64,000 nt of DNA from Siphonodentalium dalli (lineage: Eukaryota > Mollusca > Scaphopoda > Gadilida > Siphonodentaliidae). Where the stretch lies: the NCBI GenBank assembly GCA_032622095.1, contig CP136065.1, positions 99,455,343-99,519,342 of the forward strand, read 5' to 3'. The position numbers and the translations under genes were made by a program. The notes beneath the pieces are model-generated. The model was not told the DNA's origin. It searched no databases and saw nothing but the letters and a program-made list of their open reading frames with translations. Shown here piece after piece: positions 12,526-61,930 of this stretch. Positions within the stretch are counted from its first letter, which is position 1; every line of letters begins with the position of its first letter.

Positions 12526-12792
12526 TTAACCCTTTCATGACGGGAGCTGTGTTGTTGCCACATTAAAGACCCTGTGCCTGAGCATTCTCTCATATATGCG
12601 AGTCTCCCAAAGGGAGTCTCGCATATATAAGAGAATGTAATGCTTTACAAGGTCAAGGTAAATATTGTTAGGTAAATATATTCTCTTATACATGCAAGGC
12701 TCCCTGTGGGAGACTCGTATATATAAATAAGAGCATGCATTGGCACAGGGTTTTCGCAAAATTTCAGGAAGCGACAGTCGTGGAAGGGTTAA
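12526..12792. mobile_element. family A double-hairpin MITE (A5)
   Basis: TTAACCCTTTCATGACGGGA ... CGTGGAAGGGTTAA, both hairpins present, more diverged stems. Confidence 0.85.
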
Positions 12793-13173
12793 AGGTTGGT
12801 CTAATAAAATAAAAATATATGGGTAACACAAGCTCTGTGAGCTTTTGAGCGATTATGTATTTTTATGCATTGTTCGATTCTGAAGCCAGGATTCCCACAG
12901 GTTACAACTAATAATAACCAAGGCCATTTCGCAAATTTTTTCTACCATTTTCAAGACCCTCAATTCCAAAATTCAAGTCTGAACTCAAGGCAATTTTTAA
13001 GTTTTTTTTCAGAACTTTATCTAAATTAAATATGGTAAATACAAATCGGAATCAATTACGATTTTCACAGCAGTGCAAATATTGCCGAAATTCAAAGCTA
13101 TTCCAGGTTTTCAAAGCCCTGTGGGAACCCTGTGAAATAATAATAACAGGACTACTTAGAAATTACAAGTCTC

Positions 13174-13432
13174 TTAACCATTTCATGATGGGAGCTGTGC
13201 TGGTGAAGCATTAATCCTGTGTCAGTGTGTTCTCTTATATATGCAGGTCCCCCATAGGGAGCCTCACATATATAAGAGAATGAACTGGCTTATACAGTCA
13301 AGGTAACTATTTTTGGGACAATATATACTCTTATTTATGCAAGGCTCCCTATGAGAGACTCGATTATATAAAAGAATGCATTGGCACAGGGTTTTTGTAA
13401 AATTTCAAAAGCTCCCGTCATGAAAGGGTTAA
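13174..13432. mobile_element. family A double-hairpin MITE (A6)
   Basis: TTAACCATTTCATGATGGGA ... CGTCATGAAAGGGTTAA; TTAA on both sides; second hairpin partly decayed. Confidence 0.85.
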
Positions 13433-13475
13433 TAGTAAAATTAAACGGTCAAGCAGCAATCACCTCTACCCTGGT

Positions 13476-14013
13476 TTAACCCTTTAGAAGGTAGAATGAC
13501 ATTTATGTTGCTGTACATTAGGAAAGTGGAATGATATTTATGTCGTTTACGATATATTTAGGGTAATAATATACAGTAATGCCCTAAATAATCGACTATT
13601 TAACCACAGCAGAATTATGGGTAATTTGTCAGGATTTAGTCGAATGCTTCTCAGATTAATGTTGCTATAGATGCAAGCCTTGAAATAGTGCAGAATGAGA
13701 ATAGTGCCTCATTCTGCTTAAGCCATATTTCCGACTAAATCCTGAAAAAATACCCATAAATCTGCTGTGGTTAAGGAGTCGATTATTTAGGGCATTACTG
13801 TACGTAACTTCCAAAAATCATCTTCTGAATAGAAACTTATCATGGATATAATGCGAATGTACATTATTTTATTCATTTATATTGATTCTTGATTTTAATA
13901 CTGTTGTTTGTATGCTTTATTTGTTACAATAGGCGATTGTTTCACTATTGCAAAATTATATTCACCCATGGATATGCCATCATATATAACGTACTCACCC
14001 GCAGAAGGGTTAA
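13476..14013. mobile_element. family J TTAA-flanked MITE (J2) carrying a D insertion
   Basis: TTAACCCTTTAGAAGGTAGA ... CGCAGAAGGGTTAA. Interrupted by the family D element at 13574-13800. Confidence 0.65.
13574..13800. mobile_element. family D palindromic MITE (D1), Tc1/mariner-like
   Basis: CAGTAATGCCCTAAATAATC ... ATTTAGGGCATTACTG, flanked by TA (13572-13573, 13801-13802). The normal centre of the family is replaced by a foreign piece at about 13645-13722 containing family C end sequence (CAAGCCTTGAAATAG). Confidence 0.8.
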
Positions 14014-14200
14014 TGCCTTCTGTAACATATATTTTCTACTTGATTCTGAACAAAGAAAAAACAGATATTTAACACTACTTTTCAAAGCAAAACTAAATTC
14101 CGCTACAAGATAAAATTAAACTGAGAAACAGCAAATATTTCCCCTATTTCTATGCCATCTTTAAGATATGCATGTTCAGTGCAAAAAAAACCCCTCAATA

Positions 14201-14441
14201 TTAACCCTTTCATGATGGGAGCTGCGCTGGTGCAGCATTAAAGATCCTGTGCCAGTGCATTCTCTTATATATGCGAGCCTCGTATATATAAGAGAATGCT
14301 CTGGCTTACAAGGTAAATATTGTTAGGCCAATGTATTCTTTTATATATGCGAGGCTCCATATGGGAGACTCGCATATATAAGAATGCATTGGCACAGGGT
14401 TTTCGCCAAATTTAAGAAAATTCCTGTCATGGAAGGGTTAA
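14201..14441. mobile_element. family A double-hairpin MITE (A7)
   Basis: TTAACCCTTTCATGATGGGA ... GTCATGGAAGGGTTAA; first hairpin loop deleted. Confidence 0.85.
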
Positions 14442-14512
14442 GATAGGCATTGTTCAGTTCTGTGCAAAAAATATTAAAGCTACTTTCTTAAGCCCAAGTC
14501 TGCGCCTCTATA

Positions 14513-14946
14513 CAAGCCTTGAAATAGTGTGTCTGTCATTTGCAGAATGAGGTCAGCAGAGGGCGAATTTAGTGATGCTACCCCCACAGCAGGCTAACAT
14601 CACTGGGGGCCTCATTCTGCTTAGGCCTCATCTTCTAGGAAGTATCTATATTCTCAAATTAACACTGTTATAGTTACTTTTTCCCTTCAGTTCAGTTTCT
14701 ATACTCCATAATTTTCAGAAGATAAAATGCATAATCGAGGTGACTAATGAGTGAACATCACCAACTTCAACTGGGGAACTTCAATCTGATCCTACCTAGG
14801 TCTCCCATAGCAGTTGATGCCTCAGCAGAATGAGGTTCCCAGAGGGTGAATTTGGTGATGCTAGCCCACCGTGCGGGATAGCGTCACTAAATTCACCATA
14901 TGGGGATCTCACTCTGCAAATGACAGACACACTATTTCAAGGCTCA
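14513..14946. mobile_element. family C MITE (C2), full length with middle region
   Basis: CAAGCCTTGAAATAGTGTGT ... CACACTATTTCAAGGCTCA with both hairpins and the central spacer. Flanks CCTCTATA / CATCTATG agree at 6 of 8 positions, so an old insertion. Confidence 0.75.
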
Positions 14947-14949
14947 CAT

Positions 14950-15607
14950 CTATGGCAACATTAATCTGAGAAGCAGAAGCAGGGTTCACGTTGTCGGTGG
15001 CCAAATGGCAAATTTTATGAAAATGGCCAAAGAAAATATCATTTGCCAAATTTTTGGCCAAAAAACATTTCAAGTCAACAGCCAGCAATCACCTCTCGGA
15101 TTATCATCAGACCTCTATTTAACCCTAAATTCATTAACAGGTAATCAGCATTTGCTCGCCTGTGTATGGATAACAATTCTATCAAAAGTCACAAGTGCTT
15201 ATTTATCAAAACAATGAATATAAGAAACTAGAACGGTGTCCTTTCTTATTGCAGTGACAACACTTTACTGCTTCATGGTTTCAAAATAAGACAATGTTGA
15301 TAAATACATGCTCATTTATGTTGATATATATTATCGGCTATATATAGGCCCATTTCATTTTTTTTCCACTTCTTGTTAGTGCACATTTCGATTGTCACTT
15401 GTGTCCAAATTGAAATTAATCAGTTATTTTTGTGCATGTGTTTTATATTTGGGTTTTAGTTTTGGCTAGTTTCTCTATGATCACATATTTTTGGTTTTTC
15501 AATGTGGAGTAAGATTCCGATAAATGGTTGTTTGCCAAAAAAATTCTGGTCAGTATGAACCCTGAGCAGCAATGACTTCTTAGCGAGCATGATTCAGTCC
15601 AGGCTGC
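14950..15607. other. no gene recognised
   Basis: AT-rich intergenic DNA. The 70-codon ORF at 15005 has no splice context or recognisable domain. Confidence 0.3.
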
Positions 15608-15868
15608 TTAACCCTTTCATGACAGAAGCTGCGCTGGTACAGCATTAAAGATACAGTGCCAGTGCATTCTCTTACGTATGTGAGTCTCCCATAGGGAGCC
15701 TTGCATATATAAGAGAATGCACTGGCTTACAAGGTCAAGGTAAATATTGTTAGGCCAATGTATTCTCTTATATATGTGAGGCTCCCTATGGGAGACTCGC
15801 ATATATAAGAGAATTCATTGGCACAGGGTTTTCGCAAATTTCAGAAAGCTCCAGTCATGAAAGGTTAA
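15608..15868. mobile_element. family A double-hairpin MITE (A8)
   Basis: TTAACCCTTTCATGACAGAA ... GTCATGAAAGGTTAA. The right TTAA (15865-15868) is also the left TTAA of family E copy E2. Confidence 0.85.
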
Positions 15869-16101
15869 CCCTTTCTATACTAAACATTCATTAATGAGTA
15901 GTTCCCTTAAGAAATGTTATATAATTATAATAAATAGTAATAATTATATGAACATTTCCCACCAATGAACAGGAATACATCTGCATTGTCTATTTTCTGT
16001 CATCCGCTTATATTTCCTGAAGATCCCTCTATGAATAATAGACCATTCCTATGTTTATTTTATAACTGAATGGCAAAAACATTTATTATAGAAAGGGTTA
16101 A
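15865..16101. mobile_element. family E MITE (E2) at the 3' end of HERC
   Basis: TTAACCCTTTCTATACTAAA ... TATTATAGAAAGGGTTAA. Its right end is 25 bp from the HERC stop codon, so it lies in, or immediately beyond, the 3'UTR. Confidence 0.8.
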
Positions 16102-16119
16102 AACCTTTGAGCCATTTGT

Positions 16120-16125
16120 TTTATT
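16120..16125 (-). promoter_or_regulatory. candidate poly(A) signal AATAAA directly after HERC stop
   Basis: On the minus strand the reading is TGA, one base, then AATAAA. If used, cleavage would fall around 16090-16110, at the edge of the family E MITE that ends at 16101. A second AATAAA lies inside that MITE at 16082-16087. Confidence 0.5.
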
Positions 16126-16126
16126 C

Positions 16127-54061
<37,935 letters not shown>

Positions 54062-54117
54062 CTTTAATTAACATGACAGTACAAAATTCTTAAAATATTA
54101 AACAAGAATGAAAATTA

Positions 54118-54599
54118 TAAGATTAAAGTTTAGCAAGGGAATCCTAACTGTCTTAGTATAGCGTTTGTCGAGTTGAGTTCTCGTAAGTAAATTGCTTGTT
54201 AAGTATGATAACTTAGGTAATAAGTATTTGGTATACTTCACTATGTTTATAGTTTAGTGGGTTTACTGATTTCGCTTGGGTTAAGCTCTTCAGGTGTTTG
54301 TCACGATCAGCAATCGATAATTTTATCTGAATAAGTGGGACGAGGTCTTGTGCTCTCGCGTTTATATAGAGAAATTCCGGATGACTGGGTGGTGACCTTT
54401 GGTCTGACCTTGACCTTAACCTTGGTTTGTTGGGTAAAGGTTATATGTACTTTTAGTTTTTGGCAAAGGTTCCATGTACTTTTAGGTGAGTGTAAAAGTT
54501 CACGTTTATGTTTGTCTGTGACGTCACAATGGATTATAGTATATATAAGAGTTGAGTGTCATATATACTGCATAAATAACTTTTGGTTAGTTCAAACTG
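54118..54599. repeat. left direct terminal repeat
   Basis: 482 bp. Contains the extra GGGTAAAGGTT that is absent from the right repeat. Confidence 0.75.
54519..54549 (+). promoter_or_regulatory. CRE palindrome plus TATA box in left terminal repeat
   Basis: TGACGTCA (54519-54526) followed 15 bp later by TATATAAG (54542-54549), about 50 bp from the repeat end. Arrangement is that of a compact pol II promoter. A further TGACGTCA lies just inside the element at 54659-54666. Confidence 0.5.
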
Positions 54600-55879
54600 A
54601 CTTTATGGTCATTCATAATGGAACTTTTAAGGGGATTTCCCGGTTTGGTACTTTCCGTGACGTCACAATACGTTCGGGGAACGTACTGTGAATTGAGTGT
54701 GTTTGTATGCAATTGTGTTGTTTGCGGCGGTTGTTTTGCCTAGTAGATGTTTTGTTTGCGTTCCAAGTTTAGTTTTTAGAGATATTCATCCATAGTGGGC
54801 ATGAATGAATGTATAAACTTAGTTTTCCGTAGGTGTTTGTGTAGTAAGGCGCTTGGTATCCATTTTCAGTGTCACGTGGTTGTGTTTCGTCTAATTGTTT
54901 GTGTGTGGGACTGTAGGTGAAGGTCAATCGTCATGTGATGTATTGTGACGATGTTTTGGGATGTTATGGGTTTTTCCTAATATTTGTTTGTTGTAATGTG
55001 TGTGTTGAGTCAATTCTCTGGTAGTAAACGGTTCGTTTGAGTACAGATGTAAGATTTTTACATTAGTTGGAGAGACGACGGATGTGCTTGTGTGCACTAG
55101 CATTTATGTTGGAAGAGTTATATTTTAGAATGTAGGCGGGCATTGTTTGTCCGATTTCGTCCATGTTCTAGAATTATGTCGCCATGTGCTTGGGGGCTTG
55201 CGTAGGGTGTGTTCTCCGATTTGTTCCGCTTCCAATGGCTATATGTCAACCATCTACCCTTGAGTACGATGTATGATGACTGGCCTGTCGTCAGACCCTC
55301 ATATGTTTCGGGGGTCATTTTCTCTTCGAGTAACGCAGGTGACTACGTGGAACAGGTGATGTACGAAGAAGAGATTAATATTATTCACCAAAAGGTGGTT
55401 GACCTGTTCATGCCCTCTAGATTTTGGTCCTTAGTTGGAAAATCCAGTTTTATATTATGTTTCGCCGACGTCGAGTATTGTGCTCGATGTCTGAGTCAGT
55501 GTTTGAGACATGTGACATGATGTGAGTGTAGATGTGTTTATTTACTGGCTAGCTTTAGTGAGCATTTGATATATCCCCAATGTGTTGTTGGATTCTTGTT
55601 GTAAGAGTTTAAAAAGATAGGTGATGGGTCCTGGCCTTGTGTAAAGGACTTTTGAGTAGGGGGATATTGGTTTCCACATGTGGAGATTTATCATGTTTTA
55701 TGGCGGGATGTGATAGGACATGCCTTAATTTTGCATTCCTATTATCCTTGTTCAAGTTTGGTTCACCTGTGTCAGATTGTTCCGACTTTTGTATCTGTGG
55801 TGAGCCGTAAATCGTTGGATGATTGTGCGGGTGGTGTGATTTGTGTAGTCATATAGTAAGTAGTTGGGGTGAATAGTTA

Positions 55880-56350
55880 TAAGATTAAAGTTTAGCAAGG
55901 GAAGCCTAACTGTCTTAGTATAGCGTTTGTTGAGTTGAGTTCTCGTAAGTAAATTGCTTGTTAAGTATGATAACTTAGGTAATAAGTATTTGGTATACTT
56001 CACTATGTTTATAGTTTAGTGGGTTTACTGATTTCGCTTGGGTTAAGCTCTTCAGGTGTTTGTCACGATCAGCAATCGATAATTTTATCTGAATAAGTGG
56101 GACGAGGTCTTGTGCTCTCGCGTTTATATAGAGAAATTCCGGATGACCGGGTGGTGACCTTTGGTCTGACCTTGACCTTAACCTTGGTTTGTTACATGTA
56201 CTTTTAGTTTATGGCAAAGGTTACATGTACTTTTAGGTGAGTGTAAAAGTTCACGTTTATGTTTGTCAGTGACGTCACAATGGATTATAGTATATATAAG
56301 AGTTGAGTGTCATATATACTGCATAAATAACTTTTGGTTAGTTCAAACTG
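55880..56350. repeat. right direct terminal repeat
   Basis: 471 bp, same order of sequence throughout as the left repeat. Confidence 0.75.
56270..56300 (+). promoter_or_regulatory. CRE palindrome plus TATA box in right terminal repeat
   Basis: TGACGTCA (56270-56277) and TATATAAG (56293-56300), same spacing as in the left repeat. Confidence 0.5.
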
Positions 56351-56399
56351 TGAATGAAAATTAGTTTAAACCTTTATATTGATCCAAAAACTTGCAAAG

Positions 56400-57062
56400 G
56401 TTCATATAATAATTAAAGGTTGCTGACCCAACATCCCCCAAAAAGGTGGCTCTTTGGGGAGTTGGCTTTGCTTGGAAACAAAAAAGTCAAATTCTGGCAG
56501 AAATCTTTTAACAAACTTTTTTTGATTCCATTTATATATAGGGGCGGCCCATTTGGCCATGCCGCTCATGTACAATATTGAATTTTGAAATCCAAGATGG
56601 CCACTGGCGGCCATGTTTTTTAGCCGAATGACCCCAAAATGATTCGTTCCCATCTACATGTCAATAGCCATGACAAATTTGATAATGATCCGGCCAAAGG
56701 TACAACTTGTAGCCCGTGCAAGCAGATTTAGTAATGCAAAGAGTAAAATCCAAGATGGCTACCGGCGGCCATGGTTTATGGTCGAATAACCCCAAAATGA
56801 CTCGTTCCCATCTACATGTCAATACTAACATCCAAGACAAATTTCATGATGAACAGATGAACAGTACAACCTGTAGCCCTTGCTAAAGGATTTAATTTTG
56901 AAATCAAAGATGGCCGCTGGTGGCCATATTTTTTTTGCAGAATGACCCCCAAAATGACTCGTTCCCATCTACATGTCTATGTCAACAGCTATGACAAATT
57001 TCATAAAGACCCGACCAAAGGTATGACCTGTAGCCCATGCTAAAGGAAATTGTTGATGGGCA
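56400..57062. repeat. family M tandem repeat (about 170-bp unit)
   Basis: AAATCCAAGATGGCCACTGG / AAATCCAAGATGGCTACCGG / AAATCAAAGATGGCCGCTGG at about 56586, 56748 and 56901. Each is followed by CCAAAATGAYTCGTTCCCAT and TACAACYTGTAGCCC. Confidence 0.75.
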
Positions 57063-57609
57063 CACACACGCATGCACACATGGGAGACATATACCAAGCC
57101 ATGGCAATTTCGGTAAAAATGTTTTTGGCAGGTTCATGAACCATCTAATTAAATTGGTTCCAAAAATCAACCAGACCGTAACCATTTTCTTAATCTTCTC
57201 AAATATGAACCAGATGCCACAATTCAAGAAATTCTGTTGTATAATACTCAAGTTATCTCCTGGACAACTCAAAAATTTTAAGTCGAATAGGGGACATATC
57301 TCCATAAAAAAATCACCAGATGTGTCCATTTTAGAATATGAACTGCATCTTCTCAAATGCGAACCACATACCAAATTGAAATAAATTATGGTAAATATTA
57401 CGTAAGTTATCATTTGGACAACCCAAAAATTAAGGATTCTAAATCTAAAAAGGGACACAAAATGAGAGATCTGTGGATCGAGAGAATATATATTGAAGTG
57501 AATGAATTATAAAAAAATATCATGAAAACTTTGTGTGTACCACAAGATAATTGCTATCCAGCCCAATATGAAGATGTTCACACTTCCATCTTATGTCACC
57601 TTTAGCAAA

Positions 57610-58090
57610 ATGAACAAGAGATTGACTGTCGTCCGGTCCATACCCCCATTTAGCATACCACTTAGTGTGAGCATACCTATAACCTATGACTGAGATACTA
57701 GGGCCGACAGACCCAAAAATCAGCATTTTCAGATAAACAAAGATGAATAACTCAAGAACGGAACAAAACAATTGAACTCTCCATTGAATTTCCTCAAAGT
57801 AGTGAACATCCATACCAATTTCATTGAGATCTGAAAACCGGTGGTGGAGATATCTGCTCAGACAGACAAAAAACAAATATTTGCAGATAAACAAAGATGA
57901 ATAACTCTAGAATGGAAAACCCGAACAAACTGATAGAACACTCAATTGCTCATAGTAGTGAACATCCACGCCAAATTTCATTGGGATAAGAGCACTACTG
58001 TTCAAGTTATGACCTGAACAGACATCGGATGGATGTGCGGATGCATGCACAGATGCACAGATGGACATATGCAATAAAAAGGGGGGGGGG
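57610..58090. repeat. family L repeat (copy 2), two tandem modules, poly-G end
   Basis: GTCGTCCGGTCCATACCCCC, ACAAAGATGAATAACTC modules at 57736 and 57890, GGATGGATGTGCGGATGCAT tract and G-run at 58081-58090. Confidence 0.6.
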
Positions 58091-58246
58091 GTATAATCCA
58101 CATCTATATAGGATTTCCCAGAGAGTTATCTGTTGAAGAATTATCACAGAGGGTGGAACAAGTGCGTTCAATGAGCATACACCAATAAGCAGGTATAAAG
58201 AAGATTCTTATTCCCCTAGTTTTGGCATCTGAATTGTACATGTAGC

Positions 58247-58682
58247 AAGCCTGCAAATAGTGTGTCTGTCATTTGCATAATGAGGTCCCAAAAGGGTGAA
58301 TTTAGTGACCTATCCCGCACGGGCTAGTATCATCAAATTCACCCTCCAGAGACCTCATTCTGATCAGGCCTCATCTTCTGGGACGTATCTATATCTCAAA
58401 GTAACATTATTATTAGTTACTTTTCCCTTCTGGGAAGTTTCTATATCCCCTAATTTGCAGATGATAAAGTGCATAATCGAGGTGACTAATGGGTGAACAT
58501 TACCAACTTCAACTGGGGAACTTTAATCTGATCCTAGGTCTCCCATAGCAGTTGAGACCTAACCAGAGTGAGGTTCCCAGAGGGTGAATTTGGTGATGCT
58601 AGCCTGCAGTGCGAGGTAGCATCACTAAATTCACCCTCTCGGGATCTCATTCTGCAAATGACAGACACTATTTGCAGGCTTA
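58247..58682. mobile_element. family C MITE (C10), full length
   Basis: CAAGCCTGCAAATAGTGTGT ... GACACTATTTGCAGGCTTA. Flanks ACATGTAG / ATATGCAG differ by two transitions, an aged 8-bp duplication. Both hairpins present. Confidence 0.75.
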
Positions 58683-59121
58683 ATATGCAGTGACTAAATG
58701 CTCAATTTTAGTTTTCTGCCTCACGTACTTTGTTAAATTCTAATGAAGGCAATGTTGCTGGAAAATTATCAAAGTGGACTAAGAAAAGTACTTACTTTAA
58801 AAATGAGCAGTTTAAGCAGGACGGAGAAGAAAATACTTCATCTATTTCACTGGAATGAGAAAAATAAATCAAACATATCTGTAAAGAAAGCAATATATCG
58901 TGAAAATGGGATGTACAAACATTTTGACTGAATGAGAGAAGAAAAAGAGGAGGTTGTGTCAATAACTGAAAACATTGAACTGTATAATAACAAAAGTATA
59001 GACTCTTGATAAGATACAACAATCTACTGTTTGCTTGAGTAATACCAATCTAAGAACTGAATTAATTTCTAATCTTTATAGCAATTCATGTCAATATTTG
59101 ATTGATCTCTCAGCAAAATAT

Positions 59122-59382
59122 TTTTTTTTTCATGATGGGAGCTGCGCTGGTGCAGCATTAAAGATCCTGTGGCAATGCATTCTCTTATATATCTGAGCTT
59201 CCATAGGGAGCATCGTATATATAAGCGAATGCACTAGCTTACAAGGTCAAGGTAAATATTGTTAAGCCAATGTACTCTCTCATATATGCGAATCTCCCTA
59301 TGGGAGACTTTCATATATAAGAGAATCCATTGGCACAGGGTTTTCGCAAAATTTCAGGAAACCCCAGTCATGGAAGTGTTAA
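59122..59382. mobile_element. family A double-hairpin MITE (A14)
   Basis: TTTCATGATGGGAGCTGCGC ... GTCATGGAAGTGTTAA; left TTAA lost in a T-run. Confidence 0.8.
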
Positions 59383-61207
59383 AATGTATGAAAAATCATT
59401 TTCGGTCAGCTGGAATCCAGATTTTCATACGTCTTATATTTTTAGTACAAAGAGCTCAAGTTCTGGATTTCAAATAACATTTGTTCAGCCTATCAATTGA
59501 CAAGCCAAAAATTTTTTTTACCATGGTAGGAATAGGGGAATCAAATTTATTTTTAAACATTGGCCTAACTTTCAATTGGGCTACACTATTTTAAAGTCGC
59601 CGTCGCGAAAATTCTCAATATATGTTCATTTATTCATATTTGACTCAATACATCGAAATATGAAATATAATTCATGGAAAAGTTGTGTGTCTGCCGAAAT
59701 GTTAGTCTAAAAATATACCAGTAGTATTTTTTTTTACTAAAAATGTAAAAAAATTTATGTATTGAAATTCTGGACTCGACCACTGCCAGTCCATGGCTGC
59801 TCACTGATTGACATTGGATTCAGCTATTAGTATCAGAACTATCACAATCAGAGACAGTGTTTGCACTGGCTAAAATAATAAATAATAATTTGCCAAAAAT
59901 TAGCTAACTCTTGATTTGTGACATTGTCCAAGAAAAAAAAAGTGTCTTGAAAGTTGAATATGCAACATGTTAATTGTTATCTCGACACATCTTGAGATCC
60001 TGACATGCGCATCTCAAGCTCTGAACATATTACTAGTATCTCGCGATATTATCTTGAGATCTCTGCATATAGATAATATCTTGGTGTGGATATTTTCTAT
60101 AACAGTATATGGTACATTGTACATCATTTTGAAGACAGATTCATTGTGGTCCAAGTGAGATGATTAATGGCTGTTGTGGACTGAGAAGACTTGGTCTATA
60201 CATGCCAATGTATGCTATTTCTGAATATATAGTCATGAAACGGAAAGAAATTAACTTTCCAAGAAAAAGTTGTATGAGTCAGTATTTGTGGCAGGAGAAA
60301 GATACCCGGGTTTATTATCGCCCCCACTCCTCAACAGAGCAGCTACTTATGACAAAAATGAATTTATTATTTTATAAGTTGCTTATTTTGCTTCATACAC
60401 TCATGAAAAGGCGAGAGATACTCAAGCCTCGGTATTCCCCCCTCCCACCCCAAACCCTGACTCAATGAAATTGTTCTCGATTAATTTTAATTTCTCGCCA
60501 TTTCATGACTATATAAAGCGATATACCGGTACATGTAAGTGATAAATAATAAGATATTTATGTCTCATATGCAGCTGCTGGTTTTTTTTTTGGGGGAGGG
60601 GGGGGGGAGGGATATTCAGGCCTGTGTAATTTCTCCCAACCCAAATCCTGACTCAATCAAAATTTTAATGGATATATAGCATTATAGGGCAATATCAGCA
60701 ATAAAATAATTAGTTTATTTTTGTCATATACTCTTATGTAGATGCTGGGTGTGGGGGATATTCAGACCTGGGTATCTAATTCCCCCTCTCCACCCAAACC
60801 CTGACTCAAACAACTTGTTAATTTATCGCCATTTAATGACTATAACATAAAAATAAATAAGCAATAAATTAATACGTGTACATTTATATTTTGTCGTATG
60901 TTGAATTCTCGGTGGGTGTGAGCATTTGACAGACTGAAAATAGTAAAAAGGGGGGATGCACTGGGGGAGATATCATGTACACCAGGTAAACAAACTACTA
61001 TAGTATAAGCTGTGAATCTTTAAAACAGGATATTAACAAAACTGGATAATGAAATAGATACCTGGTAAACAATTCAGCAGGTATAACTACTGATAACAAA
61101 TTTGTGCGGAACTTATCCAAGATGCATGTATCCATGAGAACAAGTGGACGGACAGACGCATGCCCACTGTCATTCATCAGAACATACAGCAATGACCTAA
61201 ACATTCA

Positions 61208-61383
61208 ACCCCTTAACCACAGCAGAACTGTGGGTAACTTTTCAGGATTTAGTCCGAAATATGACTTGTTGCCTTCATGAGAGCTTTCCGATGAATTTCC
61301 ACAAGCCATATTTCAAACTGAATCCTGAAACTATACCTATAATTCTGATGTGGTTAAGGGGTCGATTATTTAGGGCATTACTG
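61208..61383. mobile_element. family D MITE (D8)
   Basis: CCCCTTAACCACAGCAGAAC ... ATTTAGGGCATTACTG followed by TA. Confidence 0.75.
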
Positions 61384-61494
61384 TATGTCGAGTTTGTTAC
61401 ACATTTGTCAAAGTTTGCATCAACAAAAATTGAGGAATTGAATGTTAACTCTGAGTTGTTCCATAATAAATGTATTTCCCTTGTCATTTCAGGT

Positions 61495-61930
61495 GTTCAT
61501 GCATCCTATGTATGTGATGGAGACTACAATGTACCTGTGAGTGCAGATGTTGCCATGAGATTGAAAAAGTTGAGACCAAGCTAAAGGAAGTGACAAAAGC
61601 GATTTCATAGGAAGAAGGACACTTCAAGTGTATCACAGAGACTGTCCCCTTCACGAGTGTGTGCCTGGACCCATGGCTACTTGAAGTTGCATGGTTAGGA
61701 TACCAGCAACAGTATAGTCATCCGTTTAATGGACCTCTGCACAACAAATACAGGCATATCGCATAGACAGTTTATGCGGTGGTGTTATGGCTACCATGGT
61801 TTGCATAACTGCAGACCTCTTCCATCGTGTGTTGTGAATGGCATCAGTAATTTCAGTATGCTTTCCCAAATGATGGTGGAAATTACAGGGGCTTTCGTTT
61901 GCCAGAGCTGGAGAAATGCATGAATAAATG
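61495..61930 (+). pseudogene. decayed P2X7-intracellular-domain-like coding fragment
   Basis: Three plus-strand frames give successive blocks of the zinc-binding tail of P2X7-type proteins, which in invertebrates also occurs in receptor-less repeat-borne genes. Blocks: CITETVPFTSVCLDPW (61658-61672 region), PLHNKYRHIA then a stop/frameshift, RQFMRWCYGYHGLHNCRPLP with SCVVNGI, and after another shift FPNDGGNYRGFRLPELEKC before TGA. An upstream helix EIEKVETKLKEVTKAIS ends in TAG. No start, splice context or intact frame: not functional as is. Confidence 0.65.

Larger units (their letters stand above)
54118..56351. mobile_element. LTR-like element, 2.2 kb, non-coding
   Basis: Two direct repeats (54118-54599 and 55880-56350; about seven substitutions and one 11-bp indel by eye) flank a T/G-rich 1.28 kb centre. 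Possible 12-bp flanking duplication GAATGAAAATTA at 54106-54117 and 56352-56363. Ends are TAAGATTAAAG ... CAAACTG, not TG...CA, and no primer-binding site or gag/pol ORF is evident, so a TRIM/LARD-type or other direct-repeat element is likely. It lies in the HERC intron 56 bp from the acceptor of the exon ending at 54061. Confidence 0.7.

Noticed and set aside
55209-55520. 103-codon ORF in the LTR-like element as a gag remnant
   Set aside because: No zinc knuckle, protease or capsid feature; the core is T/G-rich and open frames are expected by chance.
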